A DNA stretch of 64,000 nucleotides from Chthoniobacteraceae bacterium (lineage in GTDB: Bacteria > Verrucomicrobiota > Verrucomicrobiia > Chthoniobacterales > Chthoniobacteraceae), in the NCBI GenBank assembly GCA_028293625.1, contig JAQGOL010000025.1:186001-250000 (forward strand), written 5' to 3'. The notes below the pieces were generated by a model that saw nothing but the letters and a program-made list of their open reading frames with translations, did no database searches and was not told the DNA's origin. Positions within the stretch are counted from its first letter, which is position 1; every line of letters begins with the position of its first letter. This document shows, piece by piece, positions 1 through 9,152 of this stretch. The translations under genes and the position numbers were made by a program.

Positions 1-432
1 ATGCTTTTGCGTGCCGGAGAGGAATCCATTCTTTTTAAATTGCCCACCGCATTGCGTAAACAACTTGGCGATCGGCTCGTGCCTGGACATGCCATCGTCG
101 TATCGGGAGTGGAGCAACGCGACCCCCTTTCCGGCTGGGTAAGACGGATCATTTCGCGTCTCCACTTTTTGGACGAATCCGTTGTCTCCAGCCACTGCAC
201 GGTCCGGGTTTGCGCCAAGAAAAACTGTTGGAAAAATGGCGGCAAGGAACTGTGGCAAGCGCTTGAGCAGAAGATTGCGAGCGCGGGATTGACCGATGTG
301 GTGAGGCTGAAGGCCGTCGGTTGCCTCGATCGCTGCAAGCGCGCTCCGAATCTGGATTGCGGCAGCACACAGCTCGAACGATGCACTCCCGAAATGGCTC
401 GGGCGCTTATCGACGAGCTCGCCCGGGATTAG
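1..432 (+). CDS. (2Fe-2S) ferredoxin-domain protein, probably 5'-truncated
   Basis: Thioredoxin-like [2Fe-2S] ferredoxin domain at residues 65-143. It carries the four-cysteine pattern of the NuoE/ferredoxin fold: C71-x4-C76 and C108-x3-C112, expected to ligate one 2Fe-2S cluster. Residues 1-55 look like a small beta domain (KLPTALRKQL, then PGHAIVVSG), a layout I associate with cyanobacterial-type ferredoxin-domain proteins where an OB-like domain precedes the cluster domain. The frame is open from base 1 and that N-terminal domain seems to lack its first strands, so the ATG at base 1 may be an internal Met and the true start may lie outside the window. Role: probably cytoplasmic electron transfer; the partner is unknown. 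It converges with the LuxR-type gene, 4 bases away. Confidence 0.75.
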   Translation: MLLRAGEESILFKLPTALRKQLGDRLVPGHAIVVSGVEQRDPLSGWVRRIISRLHFLDESVVSSHCTVRVCAKKNCWKNGGKELWQALEQKIASAGLTDVVRLKAVGCLDRCKRAPNLDCGSTQLERCTPEMARALIDELARD

Positions 433-436
433 CGCC

Positions 437-1558
437 TTAAGCAAGTTGCATCCGGCATTCCGCAACCCTGAGGGCTGCCGCAGTGCGCGTTTCCACGCCG
501 AGTTTGCCAAAAATGTTCAGGACGTGCTTTTTGATGGTGAGCACGTTGGCGCCAAGGATGGTGGCAATTTCGGGGTTGGTCTTTCCCTGGGCCAGCCACC
601 AGACGACTACCGATTCGCGTGCTGTCAGCCCAAGAACCTGAAGCGATTCCGGGCCGGGCGCACGTTTTTGTTCATCAAAAACGAGGAGATAACCGTCGCA
701 ATGCACCCGGTTGATGAGCCGGATTGTCAGACAGCCAAGAGTGGACTCAACTTTGAAAGCTTCCCGCGCTTTCCCCGGAGGAATAAGCGCAGCCGAGTGA
801 AGGCGAACCCAGCGCTCCAGAGGATCGGGCAAACCATGCGATGTGGCGGGCCATTCCGGGAAATAGTCACGAGCAAACTGACGTCCGCGTTGGGACCAAT
901 CACGCACGCGTCCCTGCGCGTCGAGGGAGACCAGGCCACGCGCGAGTGCTTCGCCCAGGTCTTCCATCAAACCCGCATCGCCTAAGGTGCGGGCGAGGCA
1001 TTCTGCATTGCGATAGGCCTGCAAAATATGCGGCCTCAATAATTCCAGGCACGCCAGATCGCGCGGATGAAACCAATCTGCTTCCCGCCACATGAAAAAA
1101 CAGAGCGCCCGGCTATCCGACACCGGCACACTCATCCCGAGTTCATCGCGGACCGAGATGGAACGGTAAAATTCGTTATACAGCCCCGATCCTGCAAAGC
1201 GGCGGCGGCCGAGCCGATGGGAGGTAATGAGAGAGACTCCGCGCAGGACATCGTGCTGCGAGGCGGAGAGCGGATGCTCACTGGCGTGGGCAAGAAAGCG
1301 GGCGTTCAGATCACTCTGGACATTCGGATCAAGTGCCGGCTCGCGGGTTGCCTGAAATGTGCCTGCCCCATAGTTCATGTCGGTTGTCCCGTTAAATTGG
1401 ACATGGATCATCTTTGGCAGCAGGCGTGCGACCCGGCTGGGAAATTCGCTCAACGGGGTATGCGCGTAGAGTTCGAGCAAAATCGCCTGATGGGCCTGGA
1501 AGTCAGCGGAGCTTAATTGCGGCATATGGTGGAACGAGGCAGGCTCGGCTCGGCTCAT
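437..1558 (-). CDS. LuxR-type HTH transcriptional regulator
   Basis: A 373-aa protein whose last ~65 residues form a LuxR/FixJ-type helix-turn-helix: LTARESVVVWWLAQGKTNPEI, then a recognition helix around LTIKKHVLNIFGKLGVETR. The N-terminal ~300 residues do not show a receiver domain (no phospho-acceptor Asp pattern) or a recognisable autoinducer domain; they are a putative ligand-sensing region of unknown specificity. The frame extends to a GTG at 1567, but the ATG at 1558 is the more conventional start; another Met lies at 1525, and no Shine-Dalgarno sequence separates them. It is divergent from the DUF1800 gene across 141 bases, so it could control that secreted-protein set or itself. Target and ligand are unknown. 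Confidence 0.85.
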   Translation of the reverse strand: MSRAEPASFHHMPQLSSADFQAHQAILLELYAHTPLSEFPSRVARLLPKMIHVQFNGTTDMNYGAGTFQATREPALDPNVQSDLNARFLAHASEHPLSASQHDVLRGVSLITSHRLGRRRFAGSGLYNEFYRSISVRDELGMSVPVSDSRALCFFMWREADWFHPRDLACLELLRPHILQAYRNAECLARTLGDAGLMEDLGEALARGLVSLDAQGRVRDWSQRGRQFARDYFPEWPATSHGLPDPLERWVRLHSAALIPPGKAREAFKVESTLGCLTIRLINRVHCDGYLLVFDEQKRAPGPESLQVLGLTARESVVVWWLAQGKTNPEIATILGANVLTIKKHVLNIFGKLGVETRTAAALRVAECRMQLA

Positions 1559-1594
1559 TTCTATCACGGTTTAGGATTCTGTCTTGTATTGGCA

Positions 1595-1609
1595 ACAGGC
1601 GTTTCCTGT
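1595..1609. promoter_or_regulatory. Inverted repeat in the LuxR/DUF1800 divergent spacer
   Basis: ACAGG, a 5-base spacer, CCTGT: a perfect but short inverted repeat between the divergent regulator and the DUF1800 gene. LuxR-type proteins bind dyads, so it is a candidate operator. The arms are short enough to arise by chance. Confidence 0.2.
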
Positions 1610-1699
1610 CGGTCTCTGGCAAAACCAGCAGGACGCTCACGTTTTGCACTACTCCCATCGGTGTATTGAGCATTTTCGTTTTCAAGCAAAAACTCGGCC

Positions 1700-4300
1700 A
1701 TGAAACGACTCCGTCATCTCTTCGGCACGACGATTCCGAGAAGCGTGCTCATCTGGGCCGCGTTGATCCTGGTGGCATTCACAGGAAGTCCCGTCATTGC
1801 CGCCGTGGCCGGGTCGATCGCCGTCTATCCACAGAATCCCTCGGTCGAAATGGCTTCGGCCACCTATCAATTTACTTCCTACGTGCCCATCTCGCCCAAC
1901 ACGATCGAATGGCTGGTGAACGGCATTGTCGGAGGCAACGCCACTGTCGGCACCATCAGCCCGGCTGGCGTTTACAAGCGGCCGGAGGTGATCCCTACGC
2001 CCAATCTGGTCACGGTCGCGGCACGAAGCGTCGCTTATCCTACCTCCATTGGCACTTCCACGGTTACGCTGACTAAAAATGTGCCGCATCTCTGGAGCAT
2101 CTACCCGGCCCAGATCCAGGCCGGCAATTATCAGGCGACTTTCAGCGGATCCAATTTCGCACCCGGCTCAGTGGCAACGGCCAACGGCATCGACATTGCG
2201 ACCACCTATGTCTCGCCGACTTCGCTTGTGGTAAACGGCGCGGCAGCGGTCGGTCCCCTGATATTCCAGGTCCGCCAACCGGCACCCGGCGCAGTGACGG
2301 GCGATAAAGTGACTGTGCAGGTCACCGCTTCGATCGTGACCGTCGCCATCACCCCCGAGGCGGCATCGGTTAAGCTCGGAGGCGCGCAGGCGTTCGCCGC
2401 CACCGTCAAAGGCAATTCCAACATCGCCGTCACCTGGGCCGTCAATGGAACCGTGGGCGGCACCCCGGCGACGGGCACCATCACTCCAGCGGGTCTCTAT
2501 AGCGCGCCTCTGGCCATGCCGGCTTCGAACTCCGTTACCGTCAGAGCTACTTCGGCAGCTAATACCGCTGTATTCGCACAGGCGTCCGTGACCTTGTCGG
2601 TGCCGCCGCCACCCGCCGTCACCGTCAAGATCGCCCCCGCTGCCGCCAACGTGGGATTAAGCCAGACTCAAACCTTCACCGCCACCGTCGCAAACAACCT
2701 CAACACGGCGGTTACCTGGCTGGTAAACGGAATTGCCGGCGGATCATCCGCGGTCGGCACAATCTCGACGGCCGGCATTTACAGCGCGCCGGCGATCCCT
2801 CCATCGGGGCCGATCACCATCAAAGCGGTTTCCGTGGCCAGTCCATCCGTGTCAGCCCAGGCGCTTGTTACCCTTACCTCGCCTCCTCCGGCACAGGCGT
2901 GGCTTGCCGGGGCGCGGTTTCTGGAACAATCATCTTTTGGGCCGACTCCGGCATCGATGGCGCAGATCAAGCAGCTGGGAATCGACGCCTATCTCCAGCA
3001 GCAGTTTACCTTTCCCGAAACGCCGATCTATTCGCCTGCCAACAACTCGGTGGGCGAGCTACAGCAATGGGTGCTATATAACTACTCGACCGCGCCCGAC
3101 CAACTCCGCCAGCGGGTTGCCTATTCCCTTAGCCAGATCATTGTTACTTCCGCGAACAAACTTGGCTATGCAAATGAAGTTACCCCGTGGCTTCGAATTT
3201 TAAGCAAACATGCTTTCGGCAACTACAGAACTCTCTTGCGTGAAGTCTCAGTCACTCCTTCCATGGGCAAGTATCTTGACCTGGCCAATTCAAAGCGGCC
3301 TGGGCTTGCCGGTGGAGCCAACGAAAACTATGCGCGCGAACTCATGCAACTTTTCACGATCGGGATCTGGCGGTTGAACCAGGATGGTTCGTTCCTGCTT
3401 GATAACAACGGCGAAGCGATCCCGGCTTACAACCAGCAAACGGTCGCCCAAATCGCCCTGGCGCTTACCGGTTGGACTTTCCCCACCGTGCCCGGCGCAA
3501 CCCCAAATCCCGCGGGCAACTGGGAATCTTTTGGAGCCCCAATGGAAACCCGGCCCGCCAGCCATGATCCTTCCACCAAGAGCTTTTTAGGCGCCACCCT
3601 GCCCGCCGGACAATCCGTGGATCAGGATCTCGATAGCGTGATCGACACGCTTTTTAATCATCCAAACACCGCGCCCTTTATTGCTACCCGGCTTATCCGC
3701 AGCCTTGTTACCAGCAATCCCAGCCCCGCCTATATCAGCCGGGTGGCGGGTGTATTCGATAATAACGGAGCTGGCATTCGCGGCGATTTGAAAGCGGTTG
3801 TAAGCGCTATTCTTACCGATCCGGAAGCCCGGCAGGATGTACCATCCGTCAACGGCGGCCGGTTGAAAGAACCAATCCTTCAGACTGTCGGATTGCTGCG
3901 TGCGCTGGGCGGCGCCTATCTGAGCACTGAGCAGGTCACCTATATGTTCGACAACATGGCGCAAATCCCAGTCGGACCCGCCTCCGTGTTCAGCTGGTTT
4001 TCGCCTCTCTATCATGTTCCGCAGAGCGCGTTATTCGGACCCGAATTCCAAATCTATACACCGGCCGAAGCCACTTTGCGCGGCAACTTCATCTATTGGC
4101 TTTTAACAACTCCGGCCGGCAGCGCGACCATTGATCTTACTCCTTTCCAAATATACGGCAACGACATGCCGGGCCTTGTGGAAGCGGTCAACCAAACACT
4201 CCTCTACGGCCGCATGGACCCAGCCATGAAACAGGTTCTCATCAATGCGGCGGCGCCCGGCTACGACGCCCCACCCGCATCACCACGGTTCTCTATCTGA
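1700..4300 (+). CDS. DUF1800 secreted protein with N-terminal Ig-like (BIG2-type) repeats
   Basis: An 866-aa exported protein. Residues 1-35 form a signal peptide (basic MKRLRHLF, hydrophobic core, AAVAG). Three bacterial Ig-like repeats follow at about 36-125, 215-300 and 308-392; each carries a W-x-VNG-x-x-GG block followed by GTIS/T-x-AG-x-Y-x-x-P. A TIG/IPT-like segment sits at about 130-210. The C-terminal ~470 residues are a DUF1800 domain: it opens with ARFLEQSSFGPT and contains RQRVAYSLSQI and NYARELMQLFTIG. DUF1800 proteins are found next to DUF1501 proteins in Planctomycetes and Verrucomicrobia; the biochemical role is unknown. The DUF1501 gene follows after 48 bases, so co-transcription is likely. 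Confidence 0.88.
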   Translation: MKRLRHLFGTTIPRSVLIWAALILVAFTGSPVIAAVAGSIAVYPQNPSVEMASATYQFTSYVPISPNTIEWLVNGIVGGNATVGTISPAGVYKRPEVIPTPNLVTVAARSVAYPTSIGTSTVTLTKNVPHLWSIYPAQIQAGNYQATFSGSNFAPGSVATANGIDIATTYVSPTSLVVNGAAAVGPLIFQVRQPAPGAVTGDKVTVQVTASIVTVAITPEAASVKLGGAQAFAATVKGNSNIAVTWAVNGTVGGTPATGTITPAGLYSAPLAMPASNSVTVRATSAANTAVFAQASVTLSVPPPPAVTVKIAPAAANVGLSQTQTFTATVANNLNTAVTWLVNGIAGGSSAVGTISTAGIYSAPAIPPSGPITIKAVSVASPSVSAQALVTLTSPPPAQAWLAGARFLEQSSFGPTPASMAQIKQLGIDAYLQQQFTFPETPIYSPANNSVGELQQWVLYNYSTAPDQLRQRVAYSLSQIIVTSANKLGYANEVTPWLRILSKHAFGNYRTLLREVSVTPSMGKYLDLANSKRPGLAGGANENYARELMQLFTIGIWRLNQDGSFLLDNNGEAIPAYNQQTVAQIALALTGWTFPTVPGATPNPAGNWESFGAPMETRPASHDPSTKSFLGATLPAGQSVDQDLDSVIDTLFNHPNTAPFIATRLIRSLVTSNPSPAYISRVAGVFDNNGAGIRGDLKAVVSAILTDPEARQDVPSVNGGRLKEPILQTVGLLRALGGAYLSTEQVTYMFDNMAQIPVGPASVFSWFSPLYHVPQSALFGPEFQIYTPAEATLRGNFIYWLLTTPAGSATIDLTPFQIYGNDMPGLVEAVNQTLLYGRMDPAMKQVLINAAAPGYDAPPASPRFSI

Positions 4301-4348
4301 CTGCATTAAGCGGCCAGTACGCCGTCCAATACTGAACTCACACAAATC

Positions 4349-5701
4349 ATGTCCACACAATCAATCGCCAGACGCCAATTCCTTGCCGGCGCGGGTGCCG
4401 CCGCTTTCTTCTCCCGGTTCAGCCTGCTCAATGCCCTTGCGCAATCCGCTCCCGCTGCGCAGCCTGGTTACAAAGCGTTGGTATGCATCTTTTTGCACGG
4501 CGGAAATGACGGCCACAATACGATCGTTCCGACCTCCCAGGCGGCTTTTAATCTCTATAAAGCGGCGCGCGGCGCCCTGGCCATGCCGACCAACGACAGC
4601 ACGCTCCTGCCGATCATCAACAGCGACGGCAACCCTTACGGACTTCACTCGGGCCTGGCCGCCATTCATCCGCTATGGGCTCAGGGCAAGCTGGCGGTCC
4701 TTGCCAATGTCGGCACTCTTGTCCAGCCAGTCACCCGCTCCCAATATCTGAGCAATGCCAGGCCCGTCCCAACCAATCTCTTCTCGCATTCTGATCAGGT
4801 GCAGCAGATCCAAAGCGGTATCCCTTCTTCCTCAGGCGGCACAGGTTGGGGCGGACGCACGGCCGACATCCTTCAGCCGCTCAATGGAGCCGCGACATTC
4901 CCAACTACCTGCTCCATTGCCGGCCCCGCGCTTTTTTGCACCGGCAATGCCATTCAATCGGCAGCATTGCTGCCCGGATTTAATCTTGATGCGTCCGGTA
5001 TGCAGCTCTGGCCTCAAGCGGCTGCCGATGCAAGGAAGGCCGGACTCCAGCAAGTCCTTCAACTCAACAGCGGACTCGCCCTGGTCCAGGCCGCCAATCA
5101 GACGCGCAAAGAGGCAATGAGCCTCAATGCAATGCTGACGGGCGCCAATGCCAGCATTACGACCCCCTTTCCCGGCACTTCACTTGGAATGCAGCTTAAA
5201 CAAGTAGCCAGTATCATCAGCCTGCGCGCTTCGACAGGTATGAACCGGCAGATCTTCTTTTGTTCACTGGGCGGCTTTGACACGCACAGCGGCCAAAGCT
5301 GGCAGCAGTTCGATCTACTCCGCGAAGTTTCTCAGGCGCTTCTGGCTTTCTATCAGTCAACCATCGATCTCGGCGTGTCAGACAAAGTCACCAGCTTCAC
5401 CCTTTCTGACTTTGGCCGCACCCTTCAGGCCAGCGGCTCCGGATGCGACCACGGCTGGGGCAATCACCATCTCATCATGGGCGATGCAGTCAAAGGGGGC
5501 AGCATCTATGGCACCTTTCCTAATCTGGCCCTGGGTGGCCCCGACGACTCCGGCTCGCGCGGCGCGTTGATCCCAACCACATCGATGGATCAGTTCGCCG
5601 CAACGCTGGCCACATGGCTCGGTGTTCCGCCGGCAAACCTTCCCTCAGTCCTCGGAAACATCGGCAACTTCGGAAGCTCAAACCTCGGGTTTCTGAGCTA
5701 A
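4349..5701 (+). CDS. DUF1501 protein, Tat-exported
   Basis: A 450-aa protein with a twin-arginine signal, ARRQFLAGAGAAAFF, near residues 8-22, so probably folded before export. DUF1501 hallmarks are visible: HGGNDGHNT early, GGFDTHSGQ in the second half, then SDFGRTLQASGSGCDHGWGN. The family is related to the alkaline-phosphatase/sulfatase superfamily by fold, but a standard nucleophile and metal site is not obvious here, so no reaction is assigned. It pairs with the upstream DUF1800 gene, the usual genomic arrangement, suggesting the two products act together in the periplasm or at the surface. Confidence 0.88.
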   Translation: MSTQSIARRQFLAGAGAAAFFSRFSLLNALAQSAPAAQPGYKALVCIFLHGGNDGHNTIVPTSQAAFNLYKAARGALAMPTNDSTLLPIINSDGNPYGLHSGLAAIHPLWAQGKLAVLANVGTLVQPVTRSQYLSNARPVPTNLFSHSDQVQQIQSGIPSSSGGTGWGGRTADILQPLNGAATFPTTCSIAGPALFCTGNAIQSAALLPGFNLDASGMQLWPQAAADARKAGLQQVLQLNSGLALVQAANQTRKEAMSLNAMLTGANASITTPFPGTSLGMQLKQVASIISLRASTGMNRQIFFCSLGGFDTHSGQSWQQFDLLREVSQALLAFYQSTIDLGVSDKVTSFTLSDFGRTLQASGSGCDHGWGNHHLIMGDAVKGGSIYGTFPNLALGGPDDSGSRGALIPTTSMDQFAATLATWLGVPPANLPSVLGNIGNFGSSNLGFLS

Positions 5702-5734
5702 GCCGCCGATCCGGGAGCACGTACAAACCATAAT

Positions 5735-5750
5735 GTTTTAAAGTTAAAAC
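5735..5750. promoter_or_regulatory. 16-bp perfect palindrome (candidate operator)
   Basis: GTTTTAA-AG-TTAAAAC: 7-base arms around a 2-base centre, in an AT-rich island between the DUF1501 stop and the LTD-CotH gene. The 2-base centre makes a stable RNA hairpin unlikely, so a dimeric-regulator site fits better than a terminator. No regulator is assigned. Confidence 0.3.
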
Positions 5751-5869
5751 AATAGTTTGGAATAAAATTGCCACTGCGGCGCGGATCGCCTTTATTCGCA
5801 AGGCACCCATTGCCTGTTCCCACACCAATGGATTCCGCTCCCCATTGTTTATTGCCGTTTCCCCCTCGC

Positions 5870-8002
5870 ATGGCATCCCTCGCAATTTCTTCCCGCGTTC
5901 AAATCGGCGGGCCGCTTCATGCACAATGGAGTGGCATCCATCCGGCTATCTTACGCGGCCTGCTTTGCGCCGCCTTCATGGTGGTCACCTCGATTGCCAA
6001 TGCGGGTCCGGACAATGTGGTGATTAACGAAATCATGTATCATCCATCCGGCGATATGGATGAATTGCAATACGTGGAGCTATTTAATGCATCCACCAAA
6101 CAAGCGGATTTATCCGGTTGGACTTTTAGCAAAGGAGTCAAATTCGTTTTCCCGCCGAATACGAAAATGGCCGCCCAATCCTTCCTGGTAGTCTGCCGCA
6201 ATAGCGCGGAATTCCTGAAGTCTCACGGAAAGAACATCCCGTTGGCGGGCGTGTTCAACGGGCATCTAAGCCACAACGGCGAACAGCTCGAACTGTCCAA
6301 TTCGAACAAGGAAGTTGTCGATGCCGTCAAGTATGCCGATTCGGCGCCATGGCCGGCGGCGGCGGATGGCCGCGCTTCTTCACTTGAGAGAATTTGCCCC
6401 TTTGCTCCCGGCGACAACGCCACGAATTGGGCGCCATCAAAACCACCTCTCAACGAGTTACTCGCGGGCACTCCAGGGCGAATCAACGACTTTTACTCAG
6501 CGACTCCGCCGCCGATTATTACCGGGTTTTCACTCGCACCGCCGTCTCCCGGCCCTAGGCAACCGGTTACGATCGGCGCGGTCGTGGAAGGAAGCGCGGA
6601 GATAAACGCGGTCACCCTCTACTTTCGAGTCGCCGCCGGGCCTTCATTATCAGCCGAAACCGCACTTCAAATGAAGCGCGTTTCCGGCGATGAGAAAAAG
6701 GGTCTTTACGAAGCATTACTTCCCCCGCAAGCCGAACAGCGTGTGGTGCGGTATCGGATCGAGGCGACTGATATTGTTGGCGCAAAACGGATCAGCCCCG
6801 CGGCCAGCGAACTGCAAAGCGCATTTAGTTATTCGACATTCCTTAATAACAACTCCTCGGCAATCCCCTGGGGCGTCGTGCTGCATCCCGGCGACAAACC
6901 ACGGGCTTCGGACAGGCAGGAATTCAGCGATCGCCCTGTCAAATCGTTGCGCGGCCAGGATATCTTCATCTACATGCCGCCCGATGGCGGGCCCGTGCAG
7001 ATATTCGACTTTATCGAGGCAGCGCGGCGAAAAGGCGGACTCAAGCTCCGTTTTCTCAAGGATCAAACGCTGCGCGGGATGAGCAGCGTTAATATTATAT
7101 TTGAGGACTCGCCCCGGTATGCGCTCTCGGAGCCGCTTTCCTATGAGTTATTCAGGCTTGCCGGGGTTCCGGCGGAATCAACCGAGCACATCCGGATGTG
7201 GGTCGATGGGAGACCGAGAGGCTATCAATTGCTATTTGAGCAGCCTAACAAATCGTTCCTTGTAAGAAACCGGATCAATGACGGCGGCAATCTTTACAAA
7301 TACGCCTGGTATCGAAGCGGAATTGTCGACAAGCACGAGAAGAAGACCAATTTGACAAACGGCCACGCGGATTTGCTGGCCGTTCTCGATGGGCTAACCC
7401 GGATGACAGGCGTGGAACAATGGGCTTTTATTCAGAAGAACTTCGAGGTCGAGGAGTTTGTTAACTACTTCGCGGTTAGCATGTGCATCCAAAACTGGGA
7501 TGGGTTCCACAACAACTACTTTGTTTATCACGACACCGAGGGCACGGGACGCTGGCAGATCTTTCCCTGGGATGAAGATAAAACCTGGGGCGACTACGAC
7601 GGCGCTTCGCCAAAATACGATTGGTACAAACTGCCGCTCACTTTTGGCATGAAAGGCTCGCAGCCGCCCGTTGAGCTGCGAAGCGGCGTCGCGAACGGAG
7701 GATTCCATGAATGGTGGCGGGAACCCGGTTACTTCTCGGGACCGCTTCTGGCCAACCCGCAGTTTCGCCAGCGATTTCTGACTCGTTTACGGGAAATCTG
7801 CACAACCATTTTCACCGAGGAGAAGATGGGACCGATTATTGATGCGATGGAAAAGCGCCTGGAACCCGAGATCCCATTTCGCGCCCGGCTCGTTGGTGAA
7901 AATGCAGCACAAGCCACGGCGCGTTTTCATTCGGACATCCAATCGTTTCGCAACCAGCTGATTAACCGGCGCAAAATTATCCTCTCGGAATTACAAAAAT
8001 GA
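5870..8002 (+). CDS. Secreted lamin-tail domain plus CotH kinase protein
   Basis: A 710-aa protein from the ATG at 5870; the frame opens further upstream at a TTG (5768) and an ATG (5828), but neither adds a better signal sequence. A hydrophobic export segment (about 25-45, ending SIANA) is followed by a lamin-tail domain at about 48-165: VVINEIMYHPSG, then YVELFN and LSGWTF. The C-terminal half is a CotH-type kinase domain with NWDGFHNNYFVYHD and FPWDEDKTWG, where D568 and D570 match the metal-binding acidic pair of CotH-like protein kinases. CotH proteins are atypical secreted kinases that phosphorylate surface proteins. Its substrate is unknown; operon 1 begins 109 bases downstream. Confidence 0.85.
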   Translation: MASLAISSRVQIGGPLHAQWSGIHPAILRGLLCAAFMVVTSIANAGPDNVVINEIMYHPSGDMDELQYVELFNASTKQADLSGWTFSKGVKFVFPPNTKMAAQSFLVVCRNSAEFLKSHGKNIPLAGVFNGHLSHNGEQLELSNSNKEVVDAVKYADSAPWPAAADGRASSLERICPFAPGDNATNWAPSKPPLNELLAGTPGRINDFYSATPPPIITGFSLAPPSPGPRQPVTIGAVVEGSAEINAVTLYFRVAAGPSLSAETALQMKRVSGDEKKGLYEALLPPQAEQRVVRYRIEATDIVGAKRISPAASELQSAFSYSTFLNNNSSAIPWGVVLHPGDKPRASDRQEFSDRPVKSLRGQDIFIYMPPDGGPVQIFDFIEAARRKGGLKLRFLKDQTLRGMSSVNIIFEDSPRYALSEPLSYELFRLAGVPAESTEHIRMWVDGRPRGYQLLFEQPNKSFLVRNRINDGGNLYKYAWYRSGIVDKHEKKTNLTNGHADLLAVLDGLTRMTGVEQWAFIQKNFEVEEFVNYFAVSMCIQNWDGFHNNYFVYHDTEGTGRWQIFPWDEDKTWGDYDGASPKYDWYKLPLTFGMKGSQPPVELRSGVANGGFHEWWREPGYFSGPLLANPQFRQRFLTRLREICTTIFTEEKMGPIIDAMEKRLEPEIPFRARLVGENAAQATARFHSDIQSFRNQLINRRKIILSELQK

Positions 8003-8004
8003 AC

Positions 8005-8027
8005 CCGGGATCCCGGCCGTCCTTTTT
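8005..8027 (+). terminator. Weak terminator-like palindrome plus T-run
   Basis: A self-complementary 12-mer (CCGGGATCCCGG, 8005-8016) is followed 6 bases later by five Ts. As an RNA hairpin only four G-C pairs close a GATC loop, so termination would be inefficient. It lies just after the LTD-CotH stop codon. Confidence 0.25.
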
Positions 8028-8111
8028 GCAAGACAGCCCCATTTGTCTTGAGTGACTGGCTCGGGATTGCTGTGCTACAGCTGTTTCATCGCGGCTTAAA
8101 AGAAAGATCCT

Positions 8112-9131
8112 GTGAACCCCCAAACAGACAAAAACGACGAGTTGGAAGCCGTGCAGAATTTGCACGCGCATTATCAAAATGTAATACAGCAAATGGGGGG
8201 CGTCATTGTCGGAATGGAGGAGGTCATTGAACAACTCCTTGTGGTGTTATTATGCCGGGGACATGGCATCCTTGAAGGAGTGCCGGGTCTGGCCAAGACA
8301 CTCATGGTTTCCACGCTGGCATCGCTGCTTGGAATGAGCTTCCGCCGGATCCAGTTTACGCCGGATCTCATGCCTTCGGACATTACCGGCACCGAGATCC
8401 TGGAAGAAGATCACACGACAGGCAAACGCGTCTTCAAGTTTGTGCGCGGCGCCATTTTTGGAAACATGATTCTGGCGGATGAAATCAATCGCACGCCGCC
8501 CAAGACCCAGAGTGCGTTGCTTGAGGCAATGCAGGAACGCCAGATCACGGTCGGTGGCGAAACCTACAAGTTGCCCGATCCTTTTTTTGTTCTCGCAACC
8601 CAGAACCCGATTGAACAGGAGGGGACTTATACTCTGCCGGAAGCCCAGCTTGATCGTTTCATGCTTAAGATTGAAGTCGATTATCCCTCCCGTGCCGATG
8701 AGGTCGAAATTGTCAAGCGTGCCACTACCGACTACTCTTTTACTCCGAGCACGACTATCAGCATCGCGGAGATCCTTGCGATGCAACGGCTCGTGCGCAA
8801 AGTCCCGGTCGCCGATCATGTTTATGAGTTCGCCGTGGACCTGGCCCGGCAGACGCGGCCGCTCGCACATATCGACAGTTATGTGAAGGAAATGGTGAAT
8901 TGGGGCGCCGGTCCCCGTGCAAGTATCTGCCTTATCCTGGCATCGAAAGCCCGCGCCATCCTGCACGGCCGCTATCATACCACCACTGAGGACGTCGCCG
9001 CCATGGCGCTGCCGGTTTTGCGTCATCGCATCGTGCCGACATTCAACGCGGAGGCGTCCGGCAAGGATGCAAACGCGATCGTTGAACAAGTCCTTTCCGA
9101 CATCCGGAAAGCGGCGAAAAAAGCCGCATAA
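8112..9131 (+). CDS. MoxR-family AAA+ ATPase (operon 1)
   Basis: A 339-aa MoxR ATPase. Walker A is GVPGLAKT (residues 56-63) and Walker B is MILADE (119-124), followed by the family block INRTPPKTQSALLEAMQER. The sensor-1 region reads ATQNPIEQEGTY, followed by LPEAQLDRF. The start is a GTG with an AGAAAG-like upstream element; no ATG lies nearby in frame. MoxR ATPases act in the cytoplasm, typically with VWA-domain partners, as chaperones that insert cofactors or activate complexes. It is the first gene of a tight set followed by DUF58 (21 bases), BatA/VWA, VWA-amidotransferase-like, coiled-coil and toroid genes. A paralogue heads operon 2 (37298-38311). Confidence 0.95.
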   Translation: MNPQTDKNDELEAVQNLHAHYQNVIQQMGGVIVGMEEVIEQLLVVLLCRGHGILEGVPGLAKTLMVSTLASLLGMSFRRIQFTPDLMPSDITGTEILEEDHTTGKRVFKFVRGAIFGNMILADEINRTPPKTQSALLEAMQERQITVGGETYKLPDPFFVLATQNPIEQEGTYTLPEAQLDRFMLKIEVDYPSRADEVEIVKRATTDYSFTPSTTISIAEILAMQRLVRKVPVADHVYEFAVDLARQTRPLAHIDSYVKEMVNWGAGPRASICLILASKARAILHGRYHTTTEDVAAMALPVLRHRIVPTFNAEASGKDANAIVEQVLSDIRKAAKKAA

Positions 9132-9152
9132 GGCTGCCTCCCGCACACAACC

